Assembly: GCF_010093065.1 (NCBI RefSeq)
Contig: NZ_CP048113.1
Location: forward strand, 5,908,001-5,972,000
Length of the DNA: 64,000 nucleotides
Origin: Chitinophaga agri
GTDB lineage: Bacteria > Bacteroidota > Bacteroidia > Chitinophagales > Chitinophagaceae
Reading direction: 5' to 3'
Below are positions 53,449 to 62,813 of this stretch, piece after piece; within the stretch, counting starts at the first letter, position 1; each line of letters opens with the position of its first letter. Position numbers and translations under genes: made by a program. The notes beneath the pieces were generated by a model. That model did not search any database and had not been told where the DNA came from. It worked only from the letters and a program-made list of their open reading frames with translations.

Positions 53449-54405
53449 ATGAAAATAGATAAGCAAATACTGGAAAGATATTTCAAGGGCAACTGTACAG
53501 CTGAAGAGGCTGAAATCGTTGCAGCTTATCTTGATCAGTCAGAGACGCCGGTAGCTGATGAGTGGTTTGACCAGATGTATGAAGAAGTACTGGAAGAAGA
53601 ACGACAATCGATAAGTCTGCCGGAAAAGGAAACAAAACCCCCTGTTATATATAGCAGATGGTATAGCATCGCTGCAGCCGTTGTGGTGTTATTGGGCGTA
53701 TGCACCTGGCTGTTACAGATGAGACAGCGTAATGGTGTAAAAATGACCCTGGCACTTACCTGGGATACCCTTGCCAACAATGATAATAACATCAAGCTGA
53801 TGACGATGATCGACGGATCGCGTATATGGCTGGCGCCTCACTCCAGTGTTATTTATCCTGATAATTATAATGACACCAGCAGGGAAGTGTGGTTACAGGG
53901 TGAAGCGTATTTCGAAGTAGCACAACATGCTAATAAATCTTTCAGTGTTCATACCTATCACCTGAAAACAATTGCATTAGGTACCGCATTCAATGTATCA
54001 ACCAGTAACTATGCTGATGGTAGTATCCAGGTGAGCCTGACCGAAGGAAAAGTAGCCGTTACCAGCAATTCCTACTCGCTCATATTAAGGCCAGGAGAGA
54101 TGGTGCGTTGCAGTGGAGATAGTTATTCCCGCCCCGCTGAGTTCAGTGTCAGGGAGGTGATGGACTGGAGGAATGGCAAACTGGTATTTGAAAAAACCTC
54201 ATTGGGAGATGTATTTGCAAAATTACAATCACGCTATGGATGTAAAATTATAGTTGATAAAAATGTAGCAAGATCGCAGAAAGTATCTGGTGTGTTCCAT
54301 GCTGGGGCATCAGTAGAAAATATTCTGGAAGCAATACAATATGTACACGGTTTCCAGGTGGTTAAAAGAGATGATAACACGTATGAGATAACTACGGGAA
54401 AATAA
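53449..54405 (+). CDS. FecR-family anti-sigma factor
   Basis: 318 residues: cytoplasmic sigma-binding N-terminus (KQILERYFKGNCTAEEAEIV), membrane helix at about 73-90 (SIAAAVVVLLGVCTWLLQ), periplasmic FecR domain (RIWLAPHSSVIYPDNYND, EVWLQGEAYFEVAQHANKSF, GTAFNVSTSNYADG) and the DUF4974 C-terminal domain (KLVFEKTSLGDVFAKLQSRY), which is STN-like and contacts the receptor. The normal ECF sigma gene is not upstream of it; the nearest one is at 61.5-62.0 kb on the other strand. Confidence 0.92.
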   Translation: MKIDKQILERYFKGNCTAEEAEIVAAYLDQSETPVADEWFDQMYEEVLEEERQSISLPEKETKPPVIYSRWYSIAAAVVVLLGVCTWLLQMRQRNGVKMTLALTWDTLANNDNNIKLMTMIDGSRIWLAPHSSVIYPDNYNDTSREVWLQGEAYFEVAQHANKSFSVHTYHLKTIALGTAFNVSTSNYADGSIQVSLTEGKVAVTSNSYSLILRPGEMVRCSGDSYSRPAEFSVREVMDWRNGKLVFEKTSLGDVFAKLQSRYGCKIIVDKNVARSQKVSGVFHAGASVENILEAIQYVHGFQVVKRDDNTYEITTGK

Positions 54406-54481
54406 TTAGAAGTCACAACAAAATTCATTAGGGGATCACCTAGCCTGTATTTATTTACTATCAAATAGCAATTTCTAAAGT

Positions 54482-57400
54482 ATGCAAAAATCTACAAAAG
54501 GGTTTTGTAATGGGAGAGTTATGCACAGTTGGAAGGCTTTCCTGTTATGTTTTCTTGCAGCAGGATCTCCTGCTGTGTTAATGGGGCAATCTTATCAGAC
54601 GCTGGGGGATAAAGTGTCTATGAATCTGCAACACACCAATGCTGCAGCCGTTGTAAAATCACTTGAACAACAAACAGCTTATACATTCGCTTACGATCCG
54701 GACTATCTGGCACACTGCACATTTGAAGCAGTAAATTTCAATGGGCAGACGCTGGCACAGGTATTAAACTACCTGGATGTTTATGCACCAATCGATATTG
54801 TCTATTCAAATAATACTGTAGCTCTCAAACAGGGCAAACAGGAGAAGTCATCCGTGAAAGAGAAAGGACGTGTTAAAGGGAAGATCGTTGACAATAAAAA
54901 TGAGCCTTTACCTGGTGTGACGGTACAGTCAGAAGGCGGCCTCGGTGTAGTCTCCAGCGTAGATGGCAGCTACGAACTGAATCTGACTCCAGGCACCTAC
55001 ACGCTTACTTTTAGCTACGTATCTTATGATACGCGTAAAGTAACGGAAGTAATAGTAAAAGAAGGTGGTGTAACGCCGCTGGACATTATTATGAAAAGCA
55101 GCAGTTCCCGTCTGAAAGAAGTAACTATAACCGGAAATTATAAACGTGCATCTGTAGAAGGTCTGTACGCACTACAGAAAAACAATGCCGCCATTACTGA
55201 TGGTATCAGCTCTGAACAAATAGCGCGGACGCCCGATAAAAATATTGGTGAGGTATTGAAACGTGTGAGTGGGCTGGCGACAGTTGATAACAAATATGTT
55301 GTTGTACGTGGTCTCAGCGAACGTTATAACCAGGCCGTGCTGAATGGTCAGGTCATGCCCAGCACAGAGCTGAACCGAAAGAACTTCAGCTTCGATATCG
55401 TTCCTGCTAATATCGTGGAAAACGTAACAGTGGTAAAGACTTTAACACCTGACCGTAGTGCGGAATTTGGTGGTGGTCTGGTGGAAGTAAATACACTTGA
55501 CATGCCCGCGCAGGACTTTCTAAATATCGGCATCGGAAGTAGTTTAAACAGTCTCACAACTGGTGAGAATTTCCGCACATTAAAACTGGAAGGAAAAGAA
55601 TACTGGGGTAAAGCGGCAGATCATCGTAATCTGCTGGGGCAGACAAAATGGAACAACTCTGCAGATGTTATCGCAAAGTATGAGTCAAATAATAAAGATC
55701 TCAAACAGTTCAGTAACAACTGGGGTGTGTATGAAATGAAAGCACCCGTTTCTCAGAACTATCAGATATCCGCAGGTAAAGTAATGCCTCTCGGTGGCAA
55801 AAGACAACTTGGTATTGTCGCTTCTGCTAACTACAGAAACACTTTCCAGACCCAGGATATCGAAATGACAAGAGATGGTTTTGACGCAGGATTCACTGGC
55901 AAGCGCTATGGATTTACAACAAACCTGGGCGGGCTGTTAGGAATAGGTTATAAAAGTGAACGTACAAGATTAAGCCTTCAGAGCATATATATCCGCACAC
56001 TTGACCAGCAGTTGCTGTTAGGTGAAGGGGAACATACAGATCCCAGTGGTCATCTCTTAGGCTACTATGATCTGACTACGCAGACTTCTCTCTGGCAAAC
56101 GCAGTTAAAAGGTGAACAGTCACTGGGTAAACGTGGCGTTAAACTGAAATGGTTAGGTAGCTATGTATTGCTGGATAAACAAAAACCAGACAACCATCAG
56201 TTCCTGGCGTACACACTGGAGGATAGTAAACTCCCTTCCAATGAGTTTAACATCAGCGGACCATTCAGTGGCGGTATCAGTGATGGTGCGTTACGTTGGT
56301 GGAGCCGTGCCTATGAAAAAGATTACAACTGGGATGTTGCATTGTCTGTACCATTTAAATTAGGCGAGGGTTCCTTCCGCTCAGATAATACCTTTAAAGC
56401 AGGTTATTCAGGATGGAGTAAAAACAGGTTGTTCTATGTATTGAACACTGGTTCGAAAGGATTTAACACGCAGGATTATCCGGCATTATCACAAACATTT
56501 ATTCCTGAAAGAGGAGGAGAGATCTACCTGAGCCGCTTTACAGATGATTTTAACAGAACAGCTGCATTACATGGCATGTATGCGATGCTTGATAACAAAA
56601 TAAATGAAAAGTGGAGACTGGTATGGGGAGTAAGGGCAGAGTATTTCAATCTGAATAACATCAATAGTGTCCTCGACTCAGTGTTCAGAGCAATCAATGC
56701 CGGAAGGAACTGGCCGCTCGACTATAGTGCATTGGAAAACAGAGAACCCAACTGGCATCTGTTTCCCTCTGCTAACCTCACCTACAGCGTGACGCCAGCA
56801 ATGAACCTGCGTTTGTCCTATGCCAAGAGTATTATCCGTCCTGACCTGAGAGAGTTGTCTTTCTTCCGCGAATATGACTTTGAATTAGGTGGCGCTTATG
56901 AGAGTGCACTGGTAAAATCAACAACTGTTCAACACTTTGATTTCCGTTACGAATGGTATCCCGGACCTGGGGAGATTATCTCTGCATCACTCTTCTACAA
57001 GAATTTCAGAGATCCTATGGAGATCTACAAACAGGGCGATATCAGATTATTCCACCTGAAGAACAATAAAACGGCGAAGAACTATGGACTGGAAATAGAG
57101 GTGAGAAAGTCACTCGCATTCACAGAGGTACCTGTGCTCAGAGATATCACCCTGTATGGAAATATGACTATTCTTGATTCCCGTGTAACGCCCGTCGATA
57201 TTGACTTTAACAGATTAGACCCGAAAGATTCCACTAAGGTATTGCCAACAGAATCAATTAGAAAAGAAGAGAAAAGACCACAGACAGGCGCAAGCAACTA
57301 TATGGTGAATGCTGGTATCTACTACGATAAAAAGCCGGTATCACTGAGCCTTGTGTACAACTGGGTGAGTAACAGGATGTTCCGTCCGGCTCAGTACTAT

Positions 57401-57673
57401 AGCGAATCTCTGTTTGAACGCCCCGTTACAGCACTGGATGCACAGCTGGGTGTAAGACTACTGAAAGAAAAGCTGCAGCTCCGGCTGAACGTCTCAAACC
57501 TATTAAATAGTTATTCAATCATTTATCGCAATTTCTATACAGACCCCGCTATCAGTAACTATCAGAAAGACCCAAGTGTAAAGGATTTGCTGTACAAGAA
57601 AGGAGAGGACCGGATTGACTATCAGGCGAAACCAGGAAGGACTTTTAGCGCAACACTTACCTATAATTTCTAA
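54482..57673 (+). CDS. TonB-dependent receptor with STN signalling domain
   Basis: 1063-residue outer-membrane transporter. Signal peptide (AFLLCFLAAGSPAVLMGQ), an STN domain at about 50-115 (VVKSLEQQTAYTFAYDPDYL), a carboxypeptidase-regulatory-like domain (GRVKGKIVDNKNEPLPGVTV, about 130-215), plug (EVTITGNYKRASVEGLYAL, IARTPDKNIGEVLKRVSGLA, VVVRGLSERYNQAVLNG) and a C-terminal beta-barrel ending in an aromatic (TLTYNF). No SusD-like partner follows, so this is not a classic polysaccharide locus. An STN domain together with FecR implies surface signalling. An ATG at 54521 is an alternative start. Confidence 0.92.
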   Translation: MQKSTKGFCNGRVMHSWKAFLLCFLAAGSPAVLMGQSYQTLGDKVSMNLQHTNAAAVVKSLEQQTAYTFAYDPDYLAHCTFEAVNFNGQTLAQVLNYLDVYAPIDIVYSNNTVALKQGKQEKSSVKEKGRVKGKIVDNKNEPLPGVTVQSEGGLGVVSSVDGSYELNLTPGTYTLTFSYVSYDTRKVTEVIVKEGGVTPLDIIMKSSSSRLKEVTITGNYKRASVEGLYALQKNNAAITDGISSEQIARTPDKNIGEVLKRVSGLATVDNKYVVVRGLSERYNQAVLNGQVMPSTELNRKNFSFDIVPANIVENVTVVKTLTPDRSAEFGGGLVEVNTLDMPAQDFLNIGIGSSLNSLTTGENFRTLKLEGKEYWGKAADHRNLLGQTKWNNSADVIAKYESNNKDLKQFSNNWGVYEMKAPVSQNYQISAGKVMPLGGKRQLGIVASANYRNTFQTQDIEMTRDGFDAGFTGKRYGFTTNLGGLLGIGYKSERTRLSLQSIYIRTLDQQLLLGEGEHTDPSGHLLGYYDLTTQTSLWQTQLKGEQSLGKRGVKLKWLGSYVLLDKQKPDNHQFLAYTLEDSKLPSNEFNISGPFSGGISDGALRWWSRAYEKDYNWDVALSVPFKLGEGSFRSDNTFKAGYSGWSKNRLFYVLNTGSKGFNTQDYPALSQTFIPERGGEIYLSRFTDDFNRTAALHGMYAMLDNKINEKWRLVWGVRAEYFNLNNINSVLDSVFRAINAGRNWPLDYSALENREPNWHLFPSANLTYSVTPAMNLRLSYAKSIIRPDLRELSFFREYDFELGGAYESALVKSTTVQHFDFRYEWYPGPGEIISASLFYKNFRDPMEIYKQGDIRLFHLKNNKTAKNYGLEIEVRKSLAFTEVPVLRDITLYGNMTILDSRVTPVDIDFNRLDPKDSTKVLPTESIRKEEKRPQTGASNYMVNAGIYYDKKPVSLSLVYNWVSNRMFRPAQYYSESLFERPVTALDAQLGVRLLKEKLQLRLNVSNLLNSYSIIYRNFYTDPAISNYQKDPSVKDLLYKKGEDRIDYQAKPGRTFSATLTYNF

Positions 57674-57766
57674 TTTTTTGTATACGCGTAAACCCGAGAT
57701 AAAACCCTGATCAGGTAATACTCTAGACACACAAACCAAAAACAAACAAACTCAAAACGAGAACCC

Positions 57767-59137
57767 ATGAGAAAACACTCTCTGATTCTTTCTGTAGCAG
57801 CAGCGCTGTTTGCATTGAGCACTGCCTGTAAGAAAGAAAATGCCATCGTAAACGATCGCTCATTGACTGCTGGCCCTATTCACTCTTGCGGTGACAGTAC
57901 TATCTCAGGCGTAATTACGTCCAACTTATTCCTGGATAGCTGTAAAGTGTACAAATTAAGTGGTATTGTGTACGTAAGCAACAACGCTACACTGACAATC
58001 TCTAAAGGTGCCCTGGTACAAGGTATCAAAGGTGCTCCGGGTGGTACGCTGGTGATCACCCGCGGTGCTAAACTGGTAGCTGCTGGTACTCAGTATAGCC
58101 CAATCCTGTTCACTTCTGATCAGGCAACTCCTGCTTCAGGTGACTGGGGTGGTATCGTTCTGCTGGGTAAAGCAAACATCAACCAGGGAGATTCTGCTCT
58201 CGTAGAAGGTATCGGTGGTACACCTCCAGCTAGCGCTTACTATGGTGGTACCGTTACGAATGACAACTCTGGTGTACTGACTTATGTAAGAATTGAGTAC
58301 GCTGGTTACGAACTGTCAACTGACAACGAACTGAACGGTCTGACACTGGCTGGTGTTGGTTCCGGTACTACGCTCAACCACGTTGAAGTGTACAAATCTA
58401 AAGACGATGCATTCGAATTCTTCGGCGGTAGTGTAAATGCTACTCACCTGATCGCTATCGATCCACTGGACGATATGTTCGATTTCGATAATGGCTTCAG
58501 CGGTTCTATCGATTATGCTTTGGGTGTTTCCGATCCTAATCGTGCTGACAAGAGCCAGTCTAACGGTATCGAAAGTGATAACCTGGCTTCAGGTGATTCA
58601 ACTAAATCACCTTTCACTAAAGCTGTGCTGAACCACTTCACTATCATCGGTCAGCCTAGTCTTGCTGCTGCCAGCATCACTAATGGTCAGCCTTCTGGTA
58701 CTGGTAGATATGGTCGCGCTGCTCATTTCCGCAGAAGCAGCCGTTTCGATGTTAGAAACTCAATTTTCATGGGCTTCCTGACAGGTATTTCCCTGGACGG
58801 TGCTTTAGGTAACACACCATGTGCATATTTCCGTGGTCTGTCAGCACTGGCTGATACCAACCTGGTACATGCATACAATACACCAACTGGTCCATTCACT
58901 ATCGAAGGTACAAGTGCTTGTCTGACTTCATCTACTTTCTATAGCCGGGCTACTGCACAGAACTTTGGTTACACTTTCACAGCTCCGAACACAGGTATTA
59001 ACCTGGTTAGTCCGTTCGGAAGAACTGCGGCTGGTTATTTCCCTGCAGCTTCCTCTTTTGCCCGCACTTATGCTGCTGGTGCATTCACTTATGGAGGTGC
59101 TGACTGGACTGCCGGTTTCGGTCGCTTCGACTTATAA
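57767..59137 (+). CDS. Beta-helix lipoprotein accompanying a TonB receptor
   Basis: 456 residues. Signal peptide with lipobox ALSTAC (Cys21) followed by KKEN, compatible with surface display. The mature protein is a repeat of short strands that resembles a right-handed beta-helix: GIVYVSNNATLTISKGALVQ, GTLVITRGAKLVAAGT, DWGGIVLLGKANIN, GVLTYVRIEYAGYEL and HVEVYKSKDDAFEFFGGSVN. Proteins like this commonly follow Bacteroidota TonB receptors. Substrate unknown. 93 bp after the receptor gene; highly expressed codon use. Confidence 0.78.
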   Translation: MRKHSLILSVAAALFALSTACKKENAIVNDRSLTAGPIHSCGDSTISGVITSNLFLDSCKVYKLSGIVYVSNNATLTISKGALVQGIKGAPGGTLVITRGAKLVAAGTQYSPILFTSDQATPASGDWGGIVLLGKANINQGDSALVEGIGGTPPASAYYGGTVTNDNSGVLTYVRIEYAGYELSTDNELNGLTLAGVGSGTTLNHVEVYKSKDDAFEFFGGSVNATHLIAIDPLDDMFDFDNGFSGSIDYALGVSDPNRADKSQSNGIESDNLASGDSTKSPFTKAVLNHFTIIGQPSLAAASITNGQPSGTGRYGRAAHFRRSSRFDVRNSIFMGFLTGISLDGALGNTPCAYFRGLSALADTNLVHAYNTPTGPFTIEGTSACLTSSTFYSRATAQNFGYTFTAPNTGINLVSPFGRTAAGYFPAASSFARTYAAGAFTYGGADWTAGFGRFDL

Positions 59138-59204
59138 GATCTGAGATCACTACAATAGGTGTGGAGAGCACGTCTCTCCACACTTCTTTAAAACAAATAC
59201 AAAC

Positions 59205-59960
59205 ATGCTGAGGTTTTCAAAGGTTATTTTACTTGCTGCATTAGTATTACTGGCAGCATGCAGAAAGGGAGATCCTGTAAGCGAATTTAGCTTCGCTTCT
59301 TTTACAGCTGAATTACTGGCATTACCAGGGACAGCTGATCTTGACATCTATGTAGGTGAAACAAAAGTCGATTCACTAACTGCCGGAAGAACTGCAGGTC
59401 TTCCTACTCCGTTGATGATGGCAGCAGGACAGTCAACTACTATTTCATTCAGAAAGGCGGGAACAGATAGCCTCGTATTGGATACTGTCGTAAATGCAAT
59501 TGCCGGTGACAGACTGGATTTAAAACTTGCATACAGCCCGGCGCTGGGTGTAACAAGTTTTATGACTGCCAGCGAAGGAAACATACCTGCTGATTCAGCT
59601 GTATTTTTCCTATTCAATCAGTTGCCGGTAGAAATACAGGCAGATGATGCACATGTAGATGCTTATCTATTCAAGTTTGATGGGGTGGATTTTGTGGAGT
59701 CAGGTATTTCCTGGACTAATCTTGAAAGAAATAAACTACACACTAATCAGATAACTCTGGCGGTAAACGGAGAAAACGGATTGCCGCTCCAATATATTAT
59801 CAGACTGAAAAACAGCGTGACTGGTGAATATCTCTCAGATGGATTTGGTATGACTGATATTCCGCTGAACTTTATACCAGGACAGCGACAGATCGCATCA
59901 GTAAAAGCAATGGAGTTTTTCGGAATGTGGTTGTATTACGCAGAAAATACAATCTACTAA
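59205..59960 (+). CDS. Lipoprotein of unknown function (DUF4397-like)
   Basis: 251 residues, lipobox ALVLLAAC (Cys19) followed by RKGD. A beta-rich mature part: LLALPGTADLDIYVGETKVD resembles the DUF4397 unit seen at 49.8 kb, followed by two further sandwich-like sections. Likely an outer-membrane-attached partner of the TonB receptor and beta-helix protein, since it is the last gene of the operon and a terminator follows. Not recognised beyond that. Confidence 0.7.
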   Translation: MLRFSKVILLAALVLLAACRKGDPVSEFSFASFTAELLALPGTADLDIYVGETKVDSLTAGRTAGLPTPLMMAAGQSTTISFRKAGTDSLVLDTVVNAIAGDRLDLKLAYSPALGVTSFMTASEGNIPADSAVFFLFNQLPVEIQADDAHVDAYLFKFDGVDFVESGISWTNLERNKLHTNQITLAVNGENGLPLQYIIRLKNSVTGEYLSDGFGMTDIPLNFIPGQRQIASVKAMEFFGMWLYYAENTIY

Positions 59961-60064
59961 ATCATTCCAGTTGTTAAGCGGATTCATGATTATACTATAC
60001 GATAACCCTCTGATAAGATATGATGTTTGCATAGCATAACATCACCTAGAATGTTTCAGTAAAT

Positions 60065-60095
60065 GGTATGTTGTATCCACAGCATACCTTTTTTT
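60065..60095 (+). terminator. Intrinsic terminator of the FecR-receptor operon
   Basis: GGTATGTTGT (60065-60074) / ACAGCATACC (60079-60088), one G-U pair, ATCC loop, then seven T. Confidence 0.88.
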
Positions 60096-60126
60096 GTCCC
60101 TATCTGGCAATTTTCTGAATGGATAA

Positions 60127-61509
60127 TTATCTTAACGCCGCCGGTAGTTTCACCATATTCCTGTCTGCCATCTCCGCCTGTGCATCATAATATCGCAACA
60201 CCGTTTTCTCTGGATATGCCTGTTGTCTTCCTCCTCCTGATATGATCGCCATTGCTTTTGCTATCAGCGGATCTTTCTCATTGCCAACAGGCGCTAATGG
60301 TAATTTCCCCATTTCATCAATAATATAATCTGGTATGATACCATTGGTATATCCCCCTTCTCCTTTTGCATTTGCTAGATTGTAGGTGATTGGCAATAAC
60401 GTATAGGGAATACGCTGTGGGGAGCGCATATCGCTGATGATAACGGCGGCTTTGTCTTTCCCAAGTGTATGCTGGCCGATCTGCACGACCTGCATGTAGG
60501 GTTTCAGTGTATTGATAGTCAGTTCAGCTGCGGAAGCTGTTTGCAGACCAGTCAGTATAAAGACCCGTTGTAGTGAAAGTCTGCCTGGAGCTAAGTTAGC
60601 AAAGGCAATAGGAGCACCACTCTCAGGTACAGACAGTGCTGACTTGTAGGATACAGCACGTTGCCCCATGTTGTTGTTGCCTGCATATTTTGCAAAAATG
60701 CTGTTCTCATCAATGTTCGGGGCGATCAATGCATTCAGCATGGCTGCTCCTGTAACAGATCCTCCTGGGTTATACCGCAGGTCCAGGACCAGTTCAGTAG
60801 CGCCGGACGTTTTGAACTGTTTGAATGCATTAAATAATCCCTGGTTATAACGATCATCAAACGCGTTGTAGAAGAGATAAGCGACCGTCTTCCCGTGTAC
60901 GGTTTGTACGCTCTGCTGATATATTGGTTGTTCCCGGAAGTGCTGGGCGTTCAGGATTATGTCTCCTCCCTTTGTGATCGTATTGTTGCTGATGGTTGCC
61001 AGCGTAAGCACCGCGCTACCACCAGAGAGCATCTCCTGACCGATAGCTGCCGCGTTCGAAGTGGTCAGTGTCGTACCATTGATAGCTGTGAAATAACTGC
61101 CTCTTGCCAGTCCCAGCGCTGCAGCAGGCGATCCCGGGATGACCAGTCCTATGACACCAATAACGCCACCTGGCGCCTGTGGATAACCGACAATGTTATA
61201 ACTGATCCCGAAAGTTGTCAGCATGTATTTGGGGAAACTGGTTGCATCATCCTGCCTGTAGATGACGGAGAACCGGTCCGCCTTGTTCTTTAATCCCGTA
61301 AAGAAGGCGGTGGCCGACGGCTGACTGTCTGCTATGCTGGGCAGTGAATTATTCCACAGATAGAACATCCGCATACTGTCAAGTATCCAGTTATTTACTT
61401 CCTGTCTGGTGACGGGACCGGTGGGAACTACGGGCTGGACGACATCATCTTTTTTGCAGGAAACGATCAGCAAAGAAGTGGTAAGGGCTAGAATGGATTT
61501 CCGGTACAT
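60127..61509 (-). CDS. S41-family (C-terminal processing) peptidase lipoprotein
   Basis: 460 residues. Lipobox SLLIVSC with Cys18 followed by KKDD, a surface-export-type acidic signal. A PDZ-like segment (about 115-175, PGSPAAALGLARGSYFTAIN) precedes the S41 core: DLRYNPGGSV and catalytic Ser326 in TASAAEL with Lys351 in LGKDKA, 25 residues apart as in Tsp/Prc. S41 proteases process C-termini or degrade periplasmic and envelope proteins. It begins 24 bp after the ECF sigma stop and is likely in the same operon. Confidence 0.88.
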   Translation of the reverse strand: MYRKSILALTTSLLIVSCKKDDVVQPVVPTGPVTRQEVNNWILDSMRMFYLWNNSLPSIADSQPSATAFFTGLKNKADRFSVIYRQDDATSFPKYMLTTFGISYNIVGYPQAPGGVIGVIGLVIPGSPAAALGLARGSYFTAINGTTLTTSNAAAIGQEMLSGGSAVLTLATISNNTITKGGDIILNAQHFREQPIYQQSVQTVHGKTVAYLFYNAFDDRYNQGLFNAFKQFKTSGATELVLDLRYNPGGSVTGAAMLNALIAPNIDENSIFAKYAGNNNMGQRAVSYKSALSVPESGAPIAFANLAPGRLSLQRVFILTGLQTASAAELTINTLKPYMQVVQIGQHTLGKDKAAVIISDMRSPQRIPYTLLPITYNLANAKGEGGYTNGIIPDYIIDEMGKLPLAPVGNEKDPLIAKAMAIISGGGRQQAYPEKTVLRYYDAQAEMADRNMVKLPAALR

Positions 61510-61533
61510 ACCTGTCTGGGTTAAAGCAGTTTT

Positions 61534-62052
61534 TTACATATCGTAATGGGCCATCATTTCCCTCCTGATGTACTGGAGGGCAAGATTAAGGTGATTCCTC
61601 ACCGTCGTGGGGGAAAGACTTAACTGATCAGCGATCTCTTTGTTGCTTTTTCCTTTGTCACGGCTGAGCAGGTAAATGTTGCGCCGTTGTTCCGGCATCT
61701 GTTCAATCAGCTTATGGACCTGCTGACTAAACTCCTTGCGCATGAGCGTGTCTTCATCCCCATCATCTGTGGATACGGGACCTGATGATAATTGCGACAG
61801 TGATTTTCTTTCACGGTATAGTTTCCTTGTTTCATCGATGACAATATGTTTTACGAACACGAACAGGAGGGGAAATACATCCTGGTCTTTATTCACCTTG
61901 TGGATGTTTTCCCAGAGTTTGATGAAACACTGCTGCGTTACTTCCTCCGCCCGTTGCCGGTCGCTGGTAAGTTTGAATGCTAACCGGTACACCTTTTCCC
62001 TGTTGGCTTCAAATAGTTGACCAAAGAGTATCCTGGATGGGTTATCAGACAT
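61534..62052 (-). CDS. ECF RNA polymerase sigma factor (sigma-70 family)
   Basis: 172 residues. Sigma region 2: QLFEANREKVYRLAFKLTSD followed by RAEEVTQQCFIKLWENI; region 4: MPEQRRNIYLLSRDKGKSNK followed by EIADQLSLSPTTVRNHLNLA. Belongs to the ECF group that works with FecR anti-sigmas in Bacteroidota. No anti-sigma gene follows it; instead the S41 protease does. The fecR gene at 53.4 kb is the only anti-sigma in the window. Confidence 0.93.
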   Translation of the reverse strand: MSDNPSRILFGQLFEANREKVYRLAFKLTSDRQRAEEVTQQCFIKLWENIHKVNKDQDVFPLLFVFVKHIVIDETRKLYRERKSLSQLSSGPVSTDDGDEDTLMRKEFSQQVHKLIEQMPEQRRNIYLLSRDKGKSNKEIADQLSLSPTTVRNHLNLALQYIRREMMAHYDM

Positions 62053-62207
62053 ATAGTTTGATATGTGGTTGCTATAATGGAAAATAAATGTAAGCAGTAG
62101 ATGTTACTTGAATGTTAAGCCTGAGCAGTAGCGAATTTCAGCCGATGCAAACGTGCGTTTGGGAGTGGTAGGATGAACTATTTCATCAATTTATATACAT
62201 TTGCTCC

Positions 62208-62810
62208 ATGTATACAGAACAGTATAATCAAATATTTGATCAGTGTATTGCTGATTACCATGTACACAATAGTGTGCACCAGCCTATCCATAATCCTTAT
62301 GAAAAAACAGCTTTTGAGCACCTGCTGTATCTGAAAAACTGGATCGATACCGTTCAGTGGCATCTGGAAGACATCATCCGTGATCCATTGATCGATCCTG
62401 TGAAAGCGCTGGAGATCAAGCGCTGGATCGACCGTTCCAACCAGGAACGTACCGATGTAGTGGAATACATCGACGGCTATTTCCTTGATAAACATAAAGA
62501 TACGGTAACCACTGCCGACGCGGCAATTAATACGGAGAGTCCGGCGTGGGCAATTGACCGTCTTTCCATTCTTGCACTGAAGATCTATCATATGCGGGAG
62601 GAAGCGACCCGTGTGGATGCTACGCCTGAACACCGGGAAGCCTGTCAGCGTAAGCTGGACATCCTGCTGGAGCAGCGTCAGGACCTGGGAACGGCTATTA
62701 CCCAGTTACTGGAGGATATCGCAGCCGGCCGTAAGTACATGAAAGTGTACAAACAGATGAAGATGTACAATGATCCTGCCTTAAATCCGGTGCTTTACAA
62801 GGGGAAATAA
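62208..62810 (+). CDS. DUF4254 family protein
   Basis: 200 residues, wholly helical and soluble with no signal peptide. NPYEKTAFEHLLYLKNWIDT, VQWHLEDIIRDPLIDPVKAL, IKRWIDRSNQERTDVVEYID and YMKVYKQMKMYNDPALNPVL are the DUF4254 signatures. Function is not known, but the gene is 3 bp ahead of the family 9 glycosyltransferase gene, a frequent pairing. Translational coupling is likely. Confidence 0.85.
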   Translation: MYTEQYNQIFDQCIADYHVHNSVHQPIHNPYEKTAFEHLLYLKNWIDTVQWHLEDIIRDPLIDPVKALEIKRWIDRSNQERTDVVEYIDGYFLDKHKDTVTTADAAINTESPAWAIDRLSILALKIYHMREEATRVDATPEHREACQRKLDILLEQRQDLGTAITQLLEDIAAGRKYMKVYKQMKMYNDPALNPVLYKGK

Positions 62811-62813
62811 TTT

